Part shown: piece after piece, positions 36,716-45,018 of the stretch | Position numbering within the stretch: position 1 is the first letter of the stretch | Layout: each line of letters opens with the position of its first letter | Source of the DNA: Kribbella pratensis | GTDB lineage: Bacteria; Actinomycetota; Actinomycetes; Propionibacteriales; Kribbellaceae | Reading direction: 5' to 3' | Assembly: GCF_004365355.1 (NCBI RefSeq) | Contig: NZ_SODP01000005.1 | Span: forward strand, 1 to 64,000 | Length of the DNA: 64,000 nt | Notes under the pieces: model-generated | Told to the model about the DNA's origin: nothing | What the model saw: only the letters and a program-made list of their open reading frames with translations | The model's database searches: none | Program-made: the position numbers and the translations under genes

Positions 36716-37989
36716 ACGTGCACGCCGAACCGGTGGTCGCCGACAAGAAACCGCAGCACGAGCCCGTGCCGGCGCCGTTGATTGCTTACGTGCGCGACTA
36801 CCTGGCAAGACTGCGGGGCGGCGAACTCGGATCGGCTCCGGCGATCGTCGGGCTGGTCGTGATCACCGCGTTCTTCGCGATCGTGCACCAAGGCTTCCTG
36901 AGCGCGTACAACCTCGAGGCGCTGGTGATCCAGGCCGCTCCGATCATCGTGATGGCGATGGGGCTGGTCTTCGTTCTGCTGCTCGGCGAGATCGATCTGT
37001 CCGCCGGGACGACCGGCGGTCTCTGCTCCGCGATCATGGCTGTGCTGTTGCTGCGGCACGGGCAGCCTTGGTGGATCGGCGTACTCGCGGGTCTCGCCGT
37101 CGGGCTGGTGATCGGGTTCGTGATGGGGTGGTTGCGGGCGCGGGCCGGCATTCCGTCGTTCGTCATCACGCTGGCGACGTTCCTGGCGTTCCAGGGACTG
37201 ACGCTGATCCTGATCGGCGGTCAGGGCTCGGTGATCCTGCCGACCGGTTCACCGCTGATCGCGCTGGAGAACAGCTTCGTTCCGATCTGGCTCGGCTGGA
37301 CCTTGCTGGGGATCTTCGTCCTCGGGTACGCCGCGATCAAGCTGATCGACGCGCGCGGACGCCGGCAGAGCGGACTGCCCGCGACACCGGTCGTCGTGAT
37401 CGTGGCGAAGGTGGTTGTGGTCGCGTTGCTGGGTAGCGCGTTCACGTACGAGATGGGAATCAACCGCAACCTGATCACCAACGCGTTCTTCAGCAACAAG
37501 GCGCAAGGCGAGCCGTGGGCCGTCGTACTGCTTGTTCTGCTGTTCGTGGTCTGGCACTTCACCCTGAGCCGCACTCGCTACGGCCGGCATGTGTACGCCG
37601 TCGGCGGCAACGAGGAGGCCGCTCGTCGGGCCGGTGTCGTGGTGTCGCGGATCCGGATCTCCGTGTTCGTGATCTGCTCCGGCATGGCGGCCGTTTCCGG
37701 CATTGTCGCGGCGTCGCTGCTGCAATCGGTGCAGTCGAACGCGGGCGCCGGGAACACCCTGCTGCTTGCGGTCGGTGCAGCGGTCATCGGCGGTACGTCG
37801 TTGTTCGGCGGACGCGGCCGGATGATAGACGCAGTACTCGGCGGCCTGGTGGTTGCCGTCATCATCAACGGGATGAGCGACCTGATCCAGGGCTCGAACT
37901 CGTCGGGCTACGAGTGGGTCGTCACGGGCGCAGTCCTCTTGCTGGCTGCCGGCTTCGACGCCGTCGTACGCCGCGGGCGCTCGAGCTAG
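36712..37989 (+). CDS. Sugar ABC transporter permease, XylH type
   Basis: A 425-residue permease with about 12 hydrophobic segments. The CUT2 permease signature GEIDLSAGTTGGLCSAIMAVLL is at about residue 90, RTRYGRHVYAVGGNEEAARRAGV forms the cytoplasmic coupling loop at about 290, and GGTSLFGGRGRMIDAVLGGLVVAVIINGM is near the C terminus. With the upstream binding protein and ATPase it imports a pentose, probably xylose. GTG overlaps the ATPase stop. Its own 3' end lies in an 18-base tandem repeat. Confidence 0.9.
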   Translation: MNVHAEPVVADKKPQHEPVPAPLIAYVRDYLARLRGGELGSAPAIVGLVVITAFFAIVHQGFLSAYNLEALVIQAAPIIVMAMGLVFVLLLGEIDLSAGTTGGLCSAIMAVLLLRHGQPWWIGVLAGLAVGLVIGFVMGWLRARAGIPSFVITLATFLAFQGLTLILIGGQGSVILPTGSPLIALENSFVPIWLGWTLLGIFVLGYAAIKLIDARGRRQSGLPATPVVVIVAKVVVVALLGSAFTYEMGINRNLITNAFFSNKAQGEPWAVVLLVLLFVVWHFTLSRTRYGRHVYAVGGNEEAARRAGVVVSRIRISVFVICSGMAAVSGIVAASLLQSVQSNAGAGNTLLLAVGAAVIGGTSLFGGRGRMIDAVLGGLVVAVIINGMSDLIQGSNSSGYEWVVTGAVLLLAAGFDAVVRRGRSS

Positions 37990-38033
37990 ACCGTGTGCTC
38001 GAGCTAGACCCTGTGCTCGAGCTAGACCCTGTC
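37980..38033. repeat. 18-bp tandem repeat carrying stop codons on both strands
   Basis: Three copies of CTCGAGCTAGACCCTGTG (the first with CCG for CCC). The first copy provides the TAG stop of the permease gene, and the third provides the TAG stop of the receiver gene on the other strand. Confidence 0.9.
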
Positions 38034-38375
38034 CAGCAGCCTCTGGATCGCGGCGGCCGAGAGTTTCGTCTTGGGCACGAAGCCGATCGCGGGGCTCGCG
38101 GCAATCAGGTCCGCGTAGTCCTGCTCGGCGTGCGTGGAGATCAGGATCATCGGCGGCGGCGAGCCGGCGGACCGCAACTGCAGGATCAGGTCGAAGCCGC
38201 TCTCGTCGCCGAGGTCGATGTCGACCAGGACGACGTCCGGACGCAGGTCGTCGACCAGCTCACCGGCCTCGGCGGCCGACGTCGCCGTACCGACGACTGT
38301 GACGCCTTCGCGCAACAGCAGGCCGCGCGCCGCCTCGAGGAAGTGCCGGCTGTCGTCGACGATCAGGCACCGCAT
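38022..38375 (-). CDS. Stand-alone response-regulator receiver
   Basis: A 117-residue single receiver domain without an output domain. It has RCLIVDDSRHFLEAAR (acidic pocket), phosphoacceptor Asp in DVVLVDIDLGDESGFDLI (about residue 51), the MILISTHAE switch Thr/Ser region and the Lys in FVPKTKLS (about 101). It lies 49 bases downstream of a histidine kinase gene on the same strand. It probably accepts phosphate from that kinase, acting as a phosphate sink or relay; that role is inferred. Confidence 0.85.
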   Translation of the reverse strand: MRCLIVDDSRHFLEAARGLLLREGVTVVGTATSAAEAGELVDDLRPDVVLVDIDLGDESGFDLILQLRSAGSPPPMILISTHAEQDYADLIAASPAIGFVPKTKLSAAAIQRLLDRV

Positions 38376-38424
38376 GGATCCAGGATTGCAGGCACACAAC
38401 GCGGTGGCATTCCTGCTGCCTGTA

Positions 38425-39801
38425 CTACGAGGTGATAGGCAGCGCGACCGAGAGCGTAGTGCCTGCTCCTGTTGGGCTGTCGACCTCCAACGTGCCGCCC
38501 AGAGCCTGGACGCGGTCGTCGAGCCCGATCAGTCCGGAGCCGATCGCCGGGTCCGCGCCACCACGACCGTCGTCGCGGACCTGCAGCATCAGCCGGCCAT
38601 TGGTGATGTCGGCATCGATCAGTACGACGGACGCGTCGGCGTGCTTCGCGGCATTGGTGAGGGCTTCGGACACGACGTAGTACGTGGCTGCTTCGATCGG
38701 CGCCGGGAGCCGGGTGGTGAAGCCGACCGTGACTTCGGCCGGGACCTTGGACCGGCGGGCGAGCATCCGCAGCGCCGGGCCGATGCCGCCTTCGGACAGG
38801 ATCGCGGGATGGATGCCTCGGGCAATTTCCCGGAGTTCGTCCAGCGTCGACGACAGCCCGTCGGCGATCTTGTCGAGCTCGGCCATCGGGGTGTCGGCCT
38901 GGATCGCCCGGACGTCCAGGGTCAGCGAGACGAGCCGTTGCTGGATCCCGTCGTGCAGATCGCGCTCGATCTGCCGCCGGGTCTCGTCCGCCGATCGCAC
39001 GATGCGCGCCCGGGACGCGGCGACGTCGGCGCTGGCCGCGCCGAGCGAGGTCGCCATCGTGTTGAACGTCCGTTCCAGTGTGCGGATCTCACCGACGCCC
39101 GTCTCCGGCACACGGACGTCGAGATCGCCCGCAGCCAGCTGGTTCGCCATCTCCGCCGTGACCCGCACCGGCCGGACGATCGCCCGCGTCAGATAGATCG
39201 TGAAGCCCAGGATGAGTACGACGGAACCGGCCAGCCCGATCGTCGCGGCGACGACCGCCTGATTGGCAACCGCGTCGGAGTGCCGCTGCTCGGTCACCGA
39301 CAACTGCTGCTCGGAGCCGATCAGCTGGTCGAGCACCGAGCGGATCTGTGCGACCCGCTGCGCGCCTTCTACGGTAGCGGCCTCGGTGCGGGCAGCGTCC
39401 GGGTCGAGGCGCGCGGACTCGATCTCCGGCATCGAGTAGTCACGCAGGTACGACGTGACGCTCCGACTGACCTGCTGCGCCCGAGTGAGCTCATCGGGGC
39501 TGCTGGCAACCAACTGCTGCAACGCGGCGGTCTGCGACGGCAGCTGTGCCTGTGCTGCCTGCCACGGCTGCAGGAACTTCTCCTGACCGGTGATGACGAA
39601 GTCGCGCTGTCCTGTTGCCAGGTCGGATACCAGCCGTTCCACCTGGTGCGCGCTGGTCAGCACGGCGGAGGTGTGGCGGGCCTGGTGTTCCGACGCACGC
39701 AGTCCCTGCACCGAGATCAGCAGTACGACGAACCCGGAGCCGACCAGCACCATCAACAGCCCGCTCGCGACCAGCACTCGCCGGGCGACTCCGCCGATCA
39801 C
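38425..39801 (-). CDS. CHASE3-HAMP histidine kinase
   Basis: The 458-residue membrane kinase has a membrane helix (VLVASGLLMVLVGSGFVVLLISV), an extracytoplasmic CHASE3-like helical sensor (about residues 35-185; VERLVSDLATGQRDFVITG), a second helix (VVAATIGLAGSVVLILGFTIYL), HAMP, a HisKA_3 dimerisation box with His in RQIERDLHDGIQQRLVSL (about 290), and a HATPase with VSEALTNAAKHA and DDGRGG. This is the NarL-partner class of kinases. GTG 39801 overlaps the stop of the upstream regulator gene (GTGA). The ligand is unknown; CHASE3 domains usually sense extracellular signals. Confidence 0.9.
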   Translation of the reverse strand: MIGGVARRVLVASGLLMVLVGSGFVVLLISVQGLRASEHQARHTSAVLTSAHQVERLVSDLATGQRDFVITGQEKFLQPWQAAQAQLPSQTAALQQLVASSPDELTRAQQVSRSVTSYLRDYSMPEIESARLDPDAARTEAATVEGAQRVAQIRSVLDQLIGSEQQLSVTEQRHSDAVANQAVVAATIGLAGSVVLILGFTIYLTRAIVRPVRVTAEMANQLAAGDLDVRVPETGVGEIRTLERTFNTMATSLGAASADVAASRARIVRSADETRRQIERDLHDGIQQRLVSLTLDVRAIQADTPMAELDKIADGLSSTLDELREIARGIHPAILSEGGIGPALRMLARRSKVPAEVTVGFTTRLPAPIEAATYYVVSEALTNAAKHADASVVLIDADITNGRLMLQVRDDGRGGADPAIGSGLIGLDDRVQALGGTLEVDSPTGAGTTLSVALPITS

Positions 39802-40466
39802 GTCGCTGGGCGCCGCACGCCGTCGAGGTAGGTCAGGACGGCCAGGACCCGGCGATGGTCGTCGTCGGTCTCGGGCAGGTCGAGCTTGGTCAGAATGCTC
39901 CGGACGTGCTTCTCGACGGTCCCTTCGGCGACCCACAGCCGCCGCGCGACACCGGCGTTCGAGCGGCCCTCTGCTACCAGCGACAGGACCTCCCGCTCCC
40001 GCTCGCTGAGGGCGGCCAGCGGGTCATGGCGGCGTCGCGCGTCAACGAGCTCCCGGACCAGAGCGGGGTCGACCACCGACCCGCCGCGCGCAACCCGGCG
40101 CAGGCTCTCGAGGAACTCGTCGACGTCCGTCACCCGGCTTTTGAGCAGGTAGCCGACGCCCTGCCCGGCAGCCATCAGCTGGAGCGCGTGCTCGACCTCC
40201 ACGTGCGCCGACAGCAGCAGTACGGCGGTCTCGGGATGCTCCCGGCGGATGACGTCCGCCGCGTCGAGGCCCTCCGTCGAGAGCCCGGGTGGCATCCGGA
40301 TGTCGACGATGACGAGCTCCGGCGCCTCGCGGCGTACCAGGTCGAGGAGCTGCTCGGCGTTGCCCGCAGTACCGAGGACGGCGAAGCCGGAGCGCTCGAG
40401 CAGACTGGCCAGACCCTCGCGCAGCAGCACGTCGTCGTCTGCGATAGCCACTCGGGTCCGGCTCAC
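39798..40466 (-). CDS. LuxR/NarL-family response regulator
   Basis: The 222-residue regulator has a receiver with acidic pocket VAIADDDVLLREGL, phosphoacceptor Asp in LVIVDIRMPP (about residue 54) and Lys in YLLKSRV. A C-terminal LuxR-type helix-turn-helix follows (LSEREREVLSLVAEGRSNAGVAR, then VAEGTVEKHVRSIL). GTG 40466 has GAGAGGT six bases upstream. It is coupled to the CHASE3 kinase gene and lies 74 bases downstream of the secreted-paralogue genes on the same strand, so it may be cotranscribed with them or control them. Confidence 0.92.
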   Translation of the reverse strand: MSRTRVAIADDDVLLREGLASLLERSGFAVLGTAGNAEQLLDLVRREAPELVIVDIRMPPGLSTEGLDAADVIRREHPETAVLLLSAHVEVEHALQLMAAGQGVGYLLKSRVTDVDEFLESLRRVARGGSVVDPALVRELVDARRRHDPLAALSEREREVLSLVAEGRSNAGVARRLWVAEGTVEKHVRSILTKLDLPETDDDHRRVLAVLTYLDGVRRPAT

Positions 40467-40540
40467 GTCTTACCTCTCGATCACCCCGATGAGTCCAGGG
40501 AGTTCCAGTGTGGCACCGGAAACTCCCCAGACAATCGGCC

Positions 40541-41455
40541 TTACTCGCCGGACAGCTGGTCGTAGTCCTGCGTGTCGTCGTAGTACCGCGAGTAGGCGAC
40601 CTCACTGAACGTGCGCGGCACCTTGCCGAGACCCTTGATCACGGTCGCCGTCCCGTTGGCGTGCCCGATCGTGTAGAGGTACGGCGCTCCGGTCTCCTTG
40701 TCGACGCCGAGCAGCAGCGTCCCGGTGCCGCACTTGGAGGCGACGAGCGCCTCGAAGCCCTGCCACGTGGTCCGCCGTACGACCTTCACCACCGGCTTGC
40801 CAGAGACCGGGATCCGGATCGTGTAGAGCGCTCCGGCGAACGTGTTGGCGAGGAAGGTGTCGTAGGTGGCGGTCTGGCTGATCAGCGTCATCGTCTTGAC
40901 CGCGCTGAACCCGGCGTACGTCGCCTTGTGGGTGAACGACGTGCCGTCGACGCTCCAGCGGAGGATGGTGTCACCGATGAGGGCGTACGCGCTGTTCCGG
41001 ACGAGCTTGCTGCCGACGTTGTAGCGGGAGTTCTCGACGTACCGGGCGGCGCCCCACCCGCCGCCCACCGCGGTCCGCGTCACCGAGCCCGGGTCGACCT
41101 CGCCGCCGAAGCCCTTCACGTCGTACGTCAGCAGGTTGAGCGTGGAGTCCAGTACGACGTACTGGCGCCGGCTGACGCCGGTCTGGTCCGCGTTGACCTG
41201 CAATCCGAGCCCGCCGGCCACCTTGATGGTGTCGTCCGGCAGGAGGTCCTTGCCGCCCCAGGTGCTCGCCCCGGCGCTCGGCGGGACGGTCCCCGACAGC
41301 CCCCGGAGGATGAGGTCCCCACCGCTCGTCGTCGAGCCCAACGCCAACTGGCAGAACGGCGGCGGCGCCGTCGTACCAGCACTCGCCGGTGCGGCCTGGA
41401 CCAGCGCTCCGGCAGCCATTACTACCCCCAGCAGCCCAGCTGCACGTTTCTTCAT
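40541..41455 (-). CDS. Secreted paralogue 1 of 3, unknown family
   Basis: The 304-residue protein has a signal peptide (RAAGLLGVVMAAGALVQAAPASAG, cleavage near residue 26). It shares with its two upstream neighbours the blocks YAGFSAVKTMTLISQTATYD, TFLANTFAGALYTIRIPVSG, TLLLGVDKETGAPYLY and GHANGTATVIKGLGKV, and an aromatic C-terminal YSRYYDD. Two cysteines (about residues 35 and 246) are conserved in all three and probably form a disulfide. The regularly spaced beta-strand-like segments suggest a beta-rich fold such as a propeller, but no known family is recognised. Confidence 0.8.
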   Translation of the reverse strand: MKKRAAGLLGVVMAAGALVQAAPASAGTTAPPPFCQLALGSTTSGGDLILRGLSGTVPPSAGASTWGGKDLLPDDTIKVAGGLGLQVNADQTGVSRRQYVVLDSTLNLLTYDVKGFGGEVDPGSVTRTAVGGGWGAARYVENSRYNVGSKLVRNSAYALIGDTILRWSVDGTSFTHKATYAGFSAVKTMTLISQTATYDTFLANTFAGALYTIRIPVSGKPVVKVVRRTTWQGFEALVASKCGTGTLLLGVDKETGAPYLYTIGHANGTATVIKGLGKVPRTFSEVAYSRYYDDTQDYDQLSGE

Positions 41456-41461
41456 CCTTGC

Positions 41462-42388
41462 TCACTCCCCGTAGAGAAGGTCGTCGGCTTCAGAGCTGCC
41501 GGCGAAGTATCGGAAGTACGCCTTGTCCTCGGGCGCGACGAGCTGGTTGCCCACCTTGCCCAGGCCGTTGATGACCGTTGCGGTTCCGTTGGCGTGGCTG
41601 ACGGCATACAGGTAGGCGGTGCGCGTGTCCTTGTCGATGCCCAGCAGCAGAGTGCTCTGCTTGCCGCACCTCTCGGCGATCAGCGTGTCAAAGGCCTGCC
41701 AGGTCGACGTGCGCACCTTCTTGACCACCGGAGCGCCGCTTACCGGGATCCGGATCGTGTAGAGCGCCCCGCCGCGGGTGTTGGCCAGGAAGCTGTCGTA
41801 CGTCGCGGTCTGGCTGATCAGCGCCATCGTTTTCACGGCCGAGAACCCGCCGTACGTCGCCTTGTTGCGCCAGGCCGATCCCGCCACGGTCCAGCGCGTG
41901 ATCACGTCGCCCTGCAGCGCGTAGGTGTTGGTGCGGGGGCCACTGGGTGTGAAGAACGTGGACTGGTCCAGGTACGTCTGGTGGATCCAGCCGCCACCCA
42001 CCTTGGACTTCTCGTACGACGCCGGATCGAGCTGGCCGGTGCCGTCGTCGATGGCGTAGCTGAACCGGTAGAGGTCGGTCCCGATCGTCACGTAGCCGCG
42101 GCTGACCGTGGCCGACGGTGGGTCCGGCTCCCATCCCACCGACGTGGCGAGCCGGACTTGGTCCACCGGGAACAGGCCCTTCGGGCGGACTACCGGCGTA
42201 CCGGCGGTGACCGGTGACGTCGCCGTGATCCTCTGGAACTTGTGATCGCCCTGGACGGTCACCGTGCCTAGGGTGAGGCTGCAGGCCGCACTGGCCCGGG
42301 CAGCCCCGGCCTGAGCCGGCCCGGGCACCAAGGCTGCCGCCGTCATCGCCACGCCGAGCACGCCGGCCGCGATCCGAAGTCTCGTCAT
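41462..42388 (-). CDS. Secreted paralogue 2 of 3, unknown family
   Basis: The 308-residue protein has a signal peptide (IAAGVLGVAMTAAALVPGPAQAG). It is homologous to the flanking genes through the blocks YGGFSAVKTMALISQTATYD, SFLANTRGGALYTIRIPVSG, TLLLGIDKDTRTAYLYAV and HANGTATVINGLGKV. The region between residues 45 and 150 is much more variable than the C-terminal 150 residues, suggesting that the N-terminal half meets different partners. It starts six bases after the third paralogue ends and is followed after six bases by the first, so the three form one transcript. Confidence 0.8.
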   Translation of the reverse strand: MTRLRIAAGVLGVAMTAAALVPGPAQAGAARASAACSLTLGTVTVQGDHKFQRITATSPVTAGTPVVRPKGLFPVDQVRLATSVGWEPDPPSATVSRGYVTIGTDLYRFSYAIDDGTGQLDPASYEKSKVGGGWIHQTYLDQSTFFTPSGPRTNTYALQGDVITRWTVAGSAWRNKATYGGFSAVKTMALISQTATYDSFLANTRGGALYTIRIPVSGAPVVKKVRTSTWQAFDTLIAERCGKQSTLLLGIDKDTRTAYLYAVSHANGTATVINGLGKVGNQLVAPEDKAYFRYFAGSSEADDLLYGE

Positions 42389-42393
42389 TGTGA

Positions 42394-43326
42394 TCAGGCT
42401 CCGGTCAGGTTGGTGCCGGCGCTGTAGTAGCGGAAGTACGAGTCAGTGGCCGGGAACGTCGTCGGGACCTTGCCGAGGCCCTTGATGACCGTGGCGGTGC
42501 CGTTGGCGTGGCCGACCGCGTACAGGTAGCCGGAGCCGGTGTCCTTGTCGATGCCGAGGAGCAGGGTGCCGTAGTTGCCGCACTTCTCGGCGATCAGGGT
42601 CTCGAAGCTCTGCCAGGTCGACGTGCGCACCTTCGTGACCACCGGCTTCCCCGAGCCAGTCGGAATCCGGACGGTGTAGAGCGCACCGCCGTTCGTGGTG
42701 GCCAGGAACGTGTCGTAGGTGCTGCCCTGGCCGATCAGCGCCATCGTCTTGACCGCCTTGAAGCCACCGAAGGTCGTGTAGTACTTCCAGCCACTCGGGG
42801 TGACCGTCCAGCGAGCGATCAGTCCGTCGGTGAACTGGTTGATCAACGAGTAGACGTTGGACCGTTCGATTCCCCCGGCGGTGGAGCGGCTGAGCTCGAC
42901 GTACTTGTGCAGGTCGTCCCAGCCGCCGCCGACCAGCGTCTGCCTGAGAGTCCCCGGCACGATCGCCGTACCGGTGCCGTCGGTCATGTAGCTGGTGCCG
43001 TACATCCGCACGCCGACGACGGCCAGACCGGTGCGTTCCTCACCGGCCGGTACGACCAGCTCGGTGCGGACCGAGGTCGGCAGGTGCGCCTGACCGTCTG
43101 CATAGATGTCCTTCGGTCCGACCTGGCGGGCGCCGGCTGACGGCGTAGCGGTGATGGTTTGCTGGGTGTGATCGCCGCCGGGCGTGATCGAGCCCAGTCG
43201 TAGCGAGCACGCTGCAGATTGGCTGGTCGCGGTGGCCGGAGCTGCTCCGGCGGGTGCGCTGACAAGGGTGCCCGCGGCGAGCACTCCGGTGGCGATCGCG
43301 CCGAGCGCCCGCCTGTTCTTGGTCAT
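42394..43326 (-). CDS. Secreted paralogue 3 of 3, unknown family (first in operon)
   Basis: A 310-residue secreted protein with signal peptide (GAIATGVLAAGTLVSAPAGAAP) and the shared blocks FGGFKAVKTMALIGQGSTYD, TFLATTNGGALYTVRIPTG, TLLLGIDKDTGSGYLYAVG and HANGTATVIKGLGKV, and a C-terminal YFRYYSAG. ATG 43326 is preceded by GGAAGGA. It is the promoter-proximal member of the tandem triplet and is divergent from pafA. It shows no cell-wall anchor, lipobox or membrane helix after the signal peptide. Confidence 0.8.
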   Translation of the reverse strand: MTKNRRALGAIATGVLAAGTLVSAPAGAAPATATSQSAACSLRLGSITPGGDHTQQTITATPSAGARQVGPKDIYADGQAHLPTSVRTELVVPAGEERTGLAVVGVRMYGTSYMTDGTGTAIVPGTLRQTLVGGGWDDLHKYVELSRSTAGGIERSNVYSLINQFTDGLIARWTVTPSGWKYYTTFGGFKAVKTMALIGQGSTYDTFLATTNGGALYTVRIPTGSGKPVVTKVRTSTWQSFETLIAEKCGNYGTLLLGIDKDTGSGYLYAVGHANGTATVIKGLGKVPTTFPATDSYFRYYSAGTNLTGA

Positions 43327-43469
43327 CTGGAAGTCCTTCCTCGCGACAGTCTTGATGCGGGCGGACAGCTGATTGTTGCGGCCCGCAGGTGCATCAAAGG
43401 GGTAACGCCGGACGACGGCGCGCCTGAGATCTGGCCCGCTTGTCGGAACAGCGCCGTAGTGTGGGTGAT

Positions 43470-44831
43470 GTGAACCGGCGAATCTTCGGTCTGGAGAACG
43501 AGTACGGCGTGACCTGTACGTTCCGCGGGCAGCGGCGACTGACCCCGGACGAGGTCGCGCGGTATCTGTTTCGGCGGGTCGTGTCCTGGGGGCGGAGCAG
43601 CAACGTCTTCCTCCGCAACGGGGCCCGGCTCTACCTCGACGTGGGCTCCCACCCGGAGTACGCGACCGGCGAGTGCGACTCGGTCACCGACCTGATCGCG
43701 CACGACAAGGCCGGTGAGCGGATCCTCGAGGGACTGCTGGTCGACGCGCAGAAGAGGCTGCACGACGAAGGCATCTTCGGCGACGTCTACCTGTTCAAGA
43801 ACAACACCGACTCGGCCGGCAACAGCTACGGCTGCCACGAGAACTACCTGGTCAGCCGGCACGGCGACTTCGCCAAGCTGGCCGACGTGCTGATCCCGTT
43901 CCTGGTCACCCGGCAGCTGATCTGCGGCGCCGGCAAGGTGCTGCAGACGCCGCGCGGTGCGGTGTACTCCGTGTCGCAGCGGGCCGAGCACATCTGGGAA
44001 GGCGTCTCCAGCGCGACCACCCGGTCCCGGCCGATCATCAACACCCGGGACGAGCCGCACGCGGACGCCGAGCGCTTCCGCCGGCTGCACGTGATCGTCG
44101 GCGACTCGAACATGTCCGAGACCACCATGCTGCTCAAGGTGGCCAGCACCGACCTGGTGCTGCGGATGATCGAGGCCGGCATCGTGATGCGCGACCTGAC
44201 CCTGGACAACCCGATCCGGGCGATCCGCGAGATCAGCCACGACATGACGGGTCGCCGCGAGGTCCGGCTGGCGAACGGCCGCGAGGCGTCGGCGCTGGAC
44301 ATCCAGACTGAGTACCTGACCAAGGCGCGCGACTTCGTCGACCGCCGCGAGCTCGGGACGCCGGCGGTCGAGCGGGCACTGTCGCTGTGGGAGCGGACGC
44401 TGAAGGCGATCGAGTCCGGCGACATGTCCGGGATCGAGCGCGAGATCGACTGGGTGATCAAGTACCGGCTGATCGAGCGGTACCGGGCGCAGAACAACCT
44501 CGGTCTGGCCAGCCCGCGGGTGGCGCAGCTCGACCTGGCGTACCACGACATCCACCGGCCGCGCGGGCTGTACTACCTGCTCGAGCGCAAGGGCGCGGTC
44601 ACCCGGGTCGTCGACGACCTGCGGGTGTTCGAGGCCAAGTCGGTGCCGCCGCAGACCACGCGGGCACGGCTGCGCGGCGAGTTCATCAAGCGCGCGCAGG
44701 AGCGCCGCCGCGACTTCACCGTCGACTGGGTGCACCTCAAGCTCAACGACCAGGCCCAGCGGACTGTGCTGTGCAAAGACCCCTTCAAGTCCCACGACGA
44801 GCGCGTAGAGAAGCTCATCGCGAGCATGTAA
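43470..44831 (+). CDS. pafA: Pup-protein ligase
   Basis: The 453-residue ligase attaches the prokaryotic ubiquitin-like protein Pup to lysines of substrates. It follows mycobacterial PafA closely: RRIFGLENEYGVTCTF (catalytic Glu region), FLRNGARLYLDVGSHPEYAT, KNNTDSAGNSYGCHENYL, RSRPIINTRDEPHADAE, and WVHLKLNDQAQRTVLCKDPF near the C terminus. GTG 43470 gives the family start, with a TAGTGT box seven bases upstream, compatible with a leaderless transcript. No pup, dop or proteasome genes lie in the window. The last 36 bases are repeated twice downstream. Confidence 0.95.
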   Translation: MNRRIFGLENEYGVTCTFRGQRRLTPDEVARYLFRRVVSWGRSSNVFLRNGARLYLDVGSHPEYATGECDSVTDLIAHDKAGERILEGLLVDAQKRLHDEGIFGDVYLFKNNTDSAGNSYGCHENYLVSRHGDFAKLADVLIPFLVTRQLICGAGKVLQTPRGAVYSVSQRAEHIWEGVSSATTRSRPIINTRDEPHADAERFRRLHVIVGDSNMSETTMLLKVASTDLVLRMIEAGIVMRDLTLDNPIRAIREISHDMTGRREVRLANGREASALDIQTEYLTKARDFVDRRELGTPAVERALSLWERTLKAIESGDMSGIEREIDWVIKYRLIERYRAQNNLGLASPRVAQLDLAYHDIHRPRGLYYLLERKGAVTRVVDDLRVFEAKSVPPQTTRARLRGEFIKRAQERRRDFTVDWVHLKLNDQAQRTVLCKDPFKSHDERVEKLIASM

Positions 44832-44967
44832 GGGAAGGAAAGAAGAGGCGGGGAGGCGCCCGCGACGAGCGCGTAGAGAAGCTCATCGCGAGCATGTAAG
44901 GGAAGGAAAGAAGAGGCGGGAGGGCGCCCGCGACGAGCGGGTCGAGAAGCTCATCGCGAGCATGTAG
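44796..44967 (+). repeat. Tandem triplication of the pafA 3' end (68-bp period)
   Basis: The final 36 bases of pafA (44796-44831), coding DERVEKLIASM and stop, recur at 44864-44899 and 44932-44967. They are separated by copies of a purine-rich spacer (GGGAAGGAAAGAAGAGGCGG followed by a G/C-rich part). Copies 1 and 2 are identical. Copy 3 differs in a few bases (GGGTCGAG for GCGTAGAG, TAG for TAA), yet still encodes the same peptide. The 68-base period breaks frame, so copies 2 and 3 are not fused to PafA. Confidence 0.92.
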
Positions 44968-45018
44968 TTCCTGGCTAAATCACGTGCTTGGTCGCTGTGC
45001 GCTGCTTAGAAAGGGCGC

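Noticed and set aside
44864..44967. Extra copies of the pafA end as an alternative C terminus or separate small gene
   Set aside because: The 68-base period shifts frame relative to pafA and the first stop is intact, so PafA ends at 44831; the other copies lack starts.
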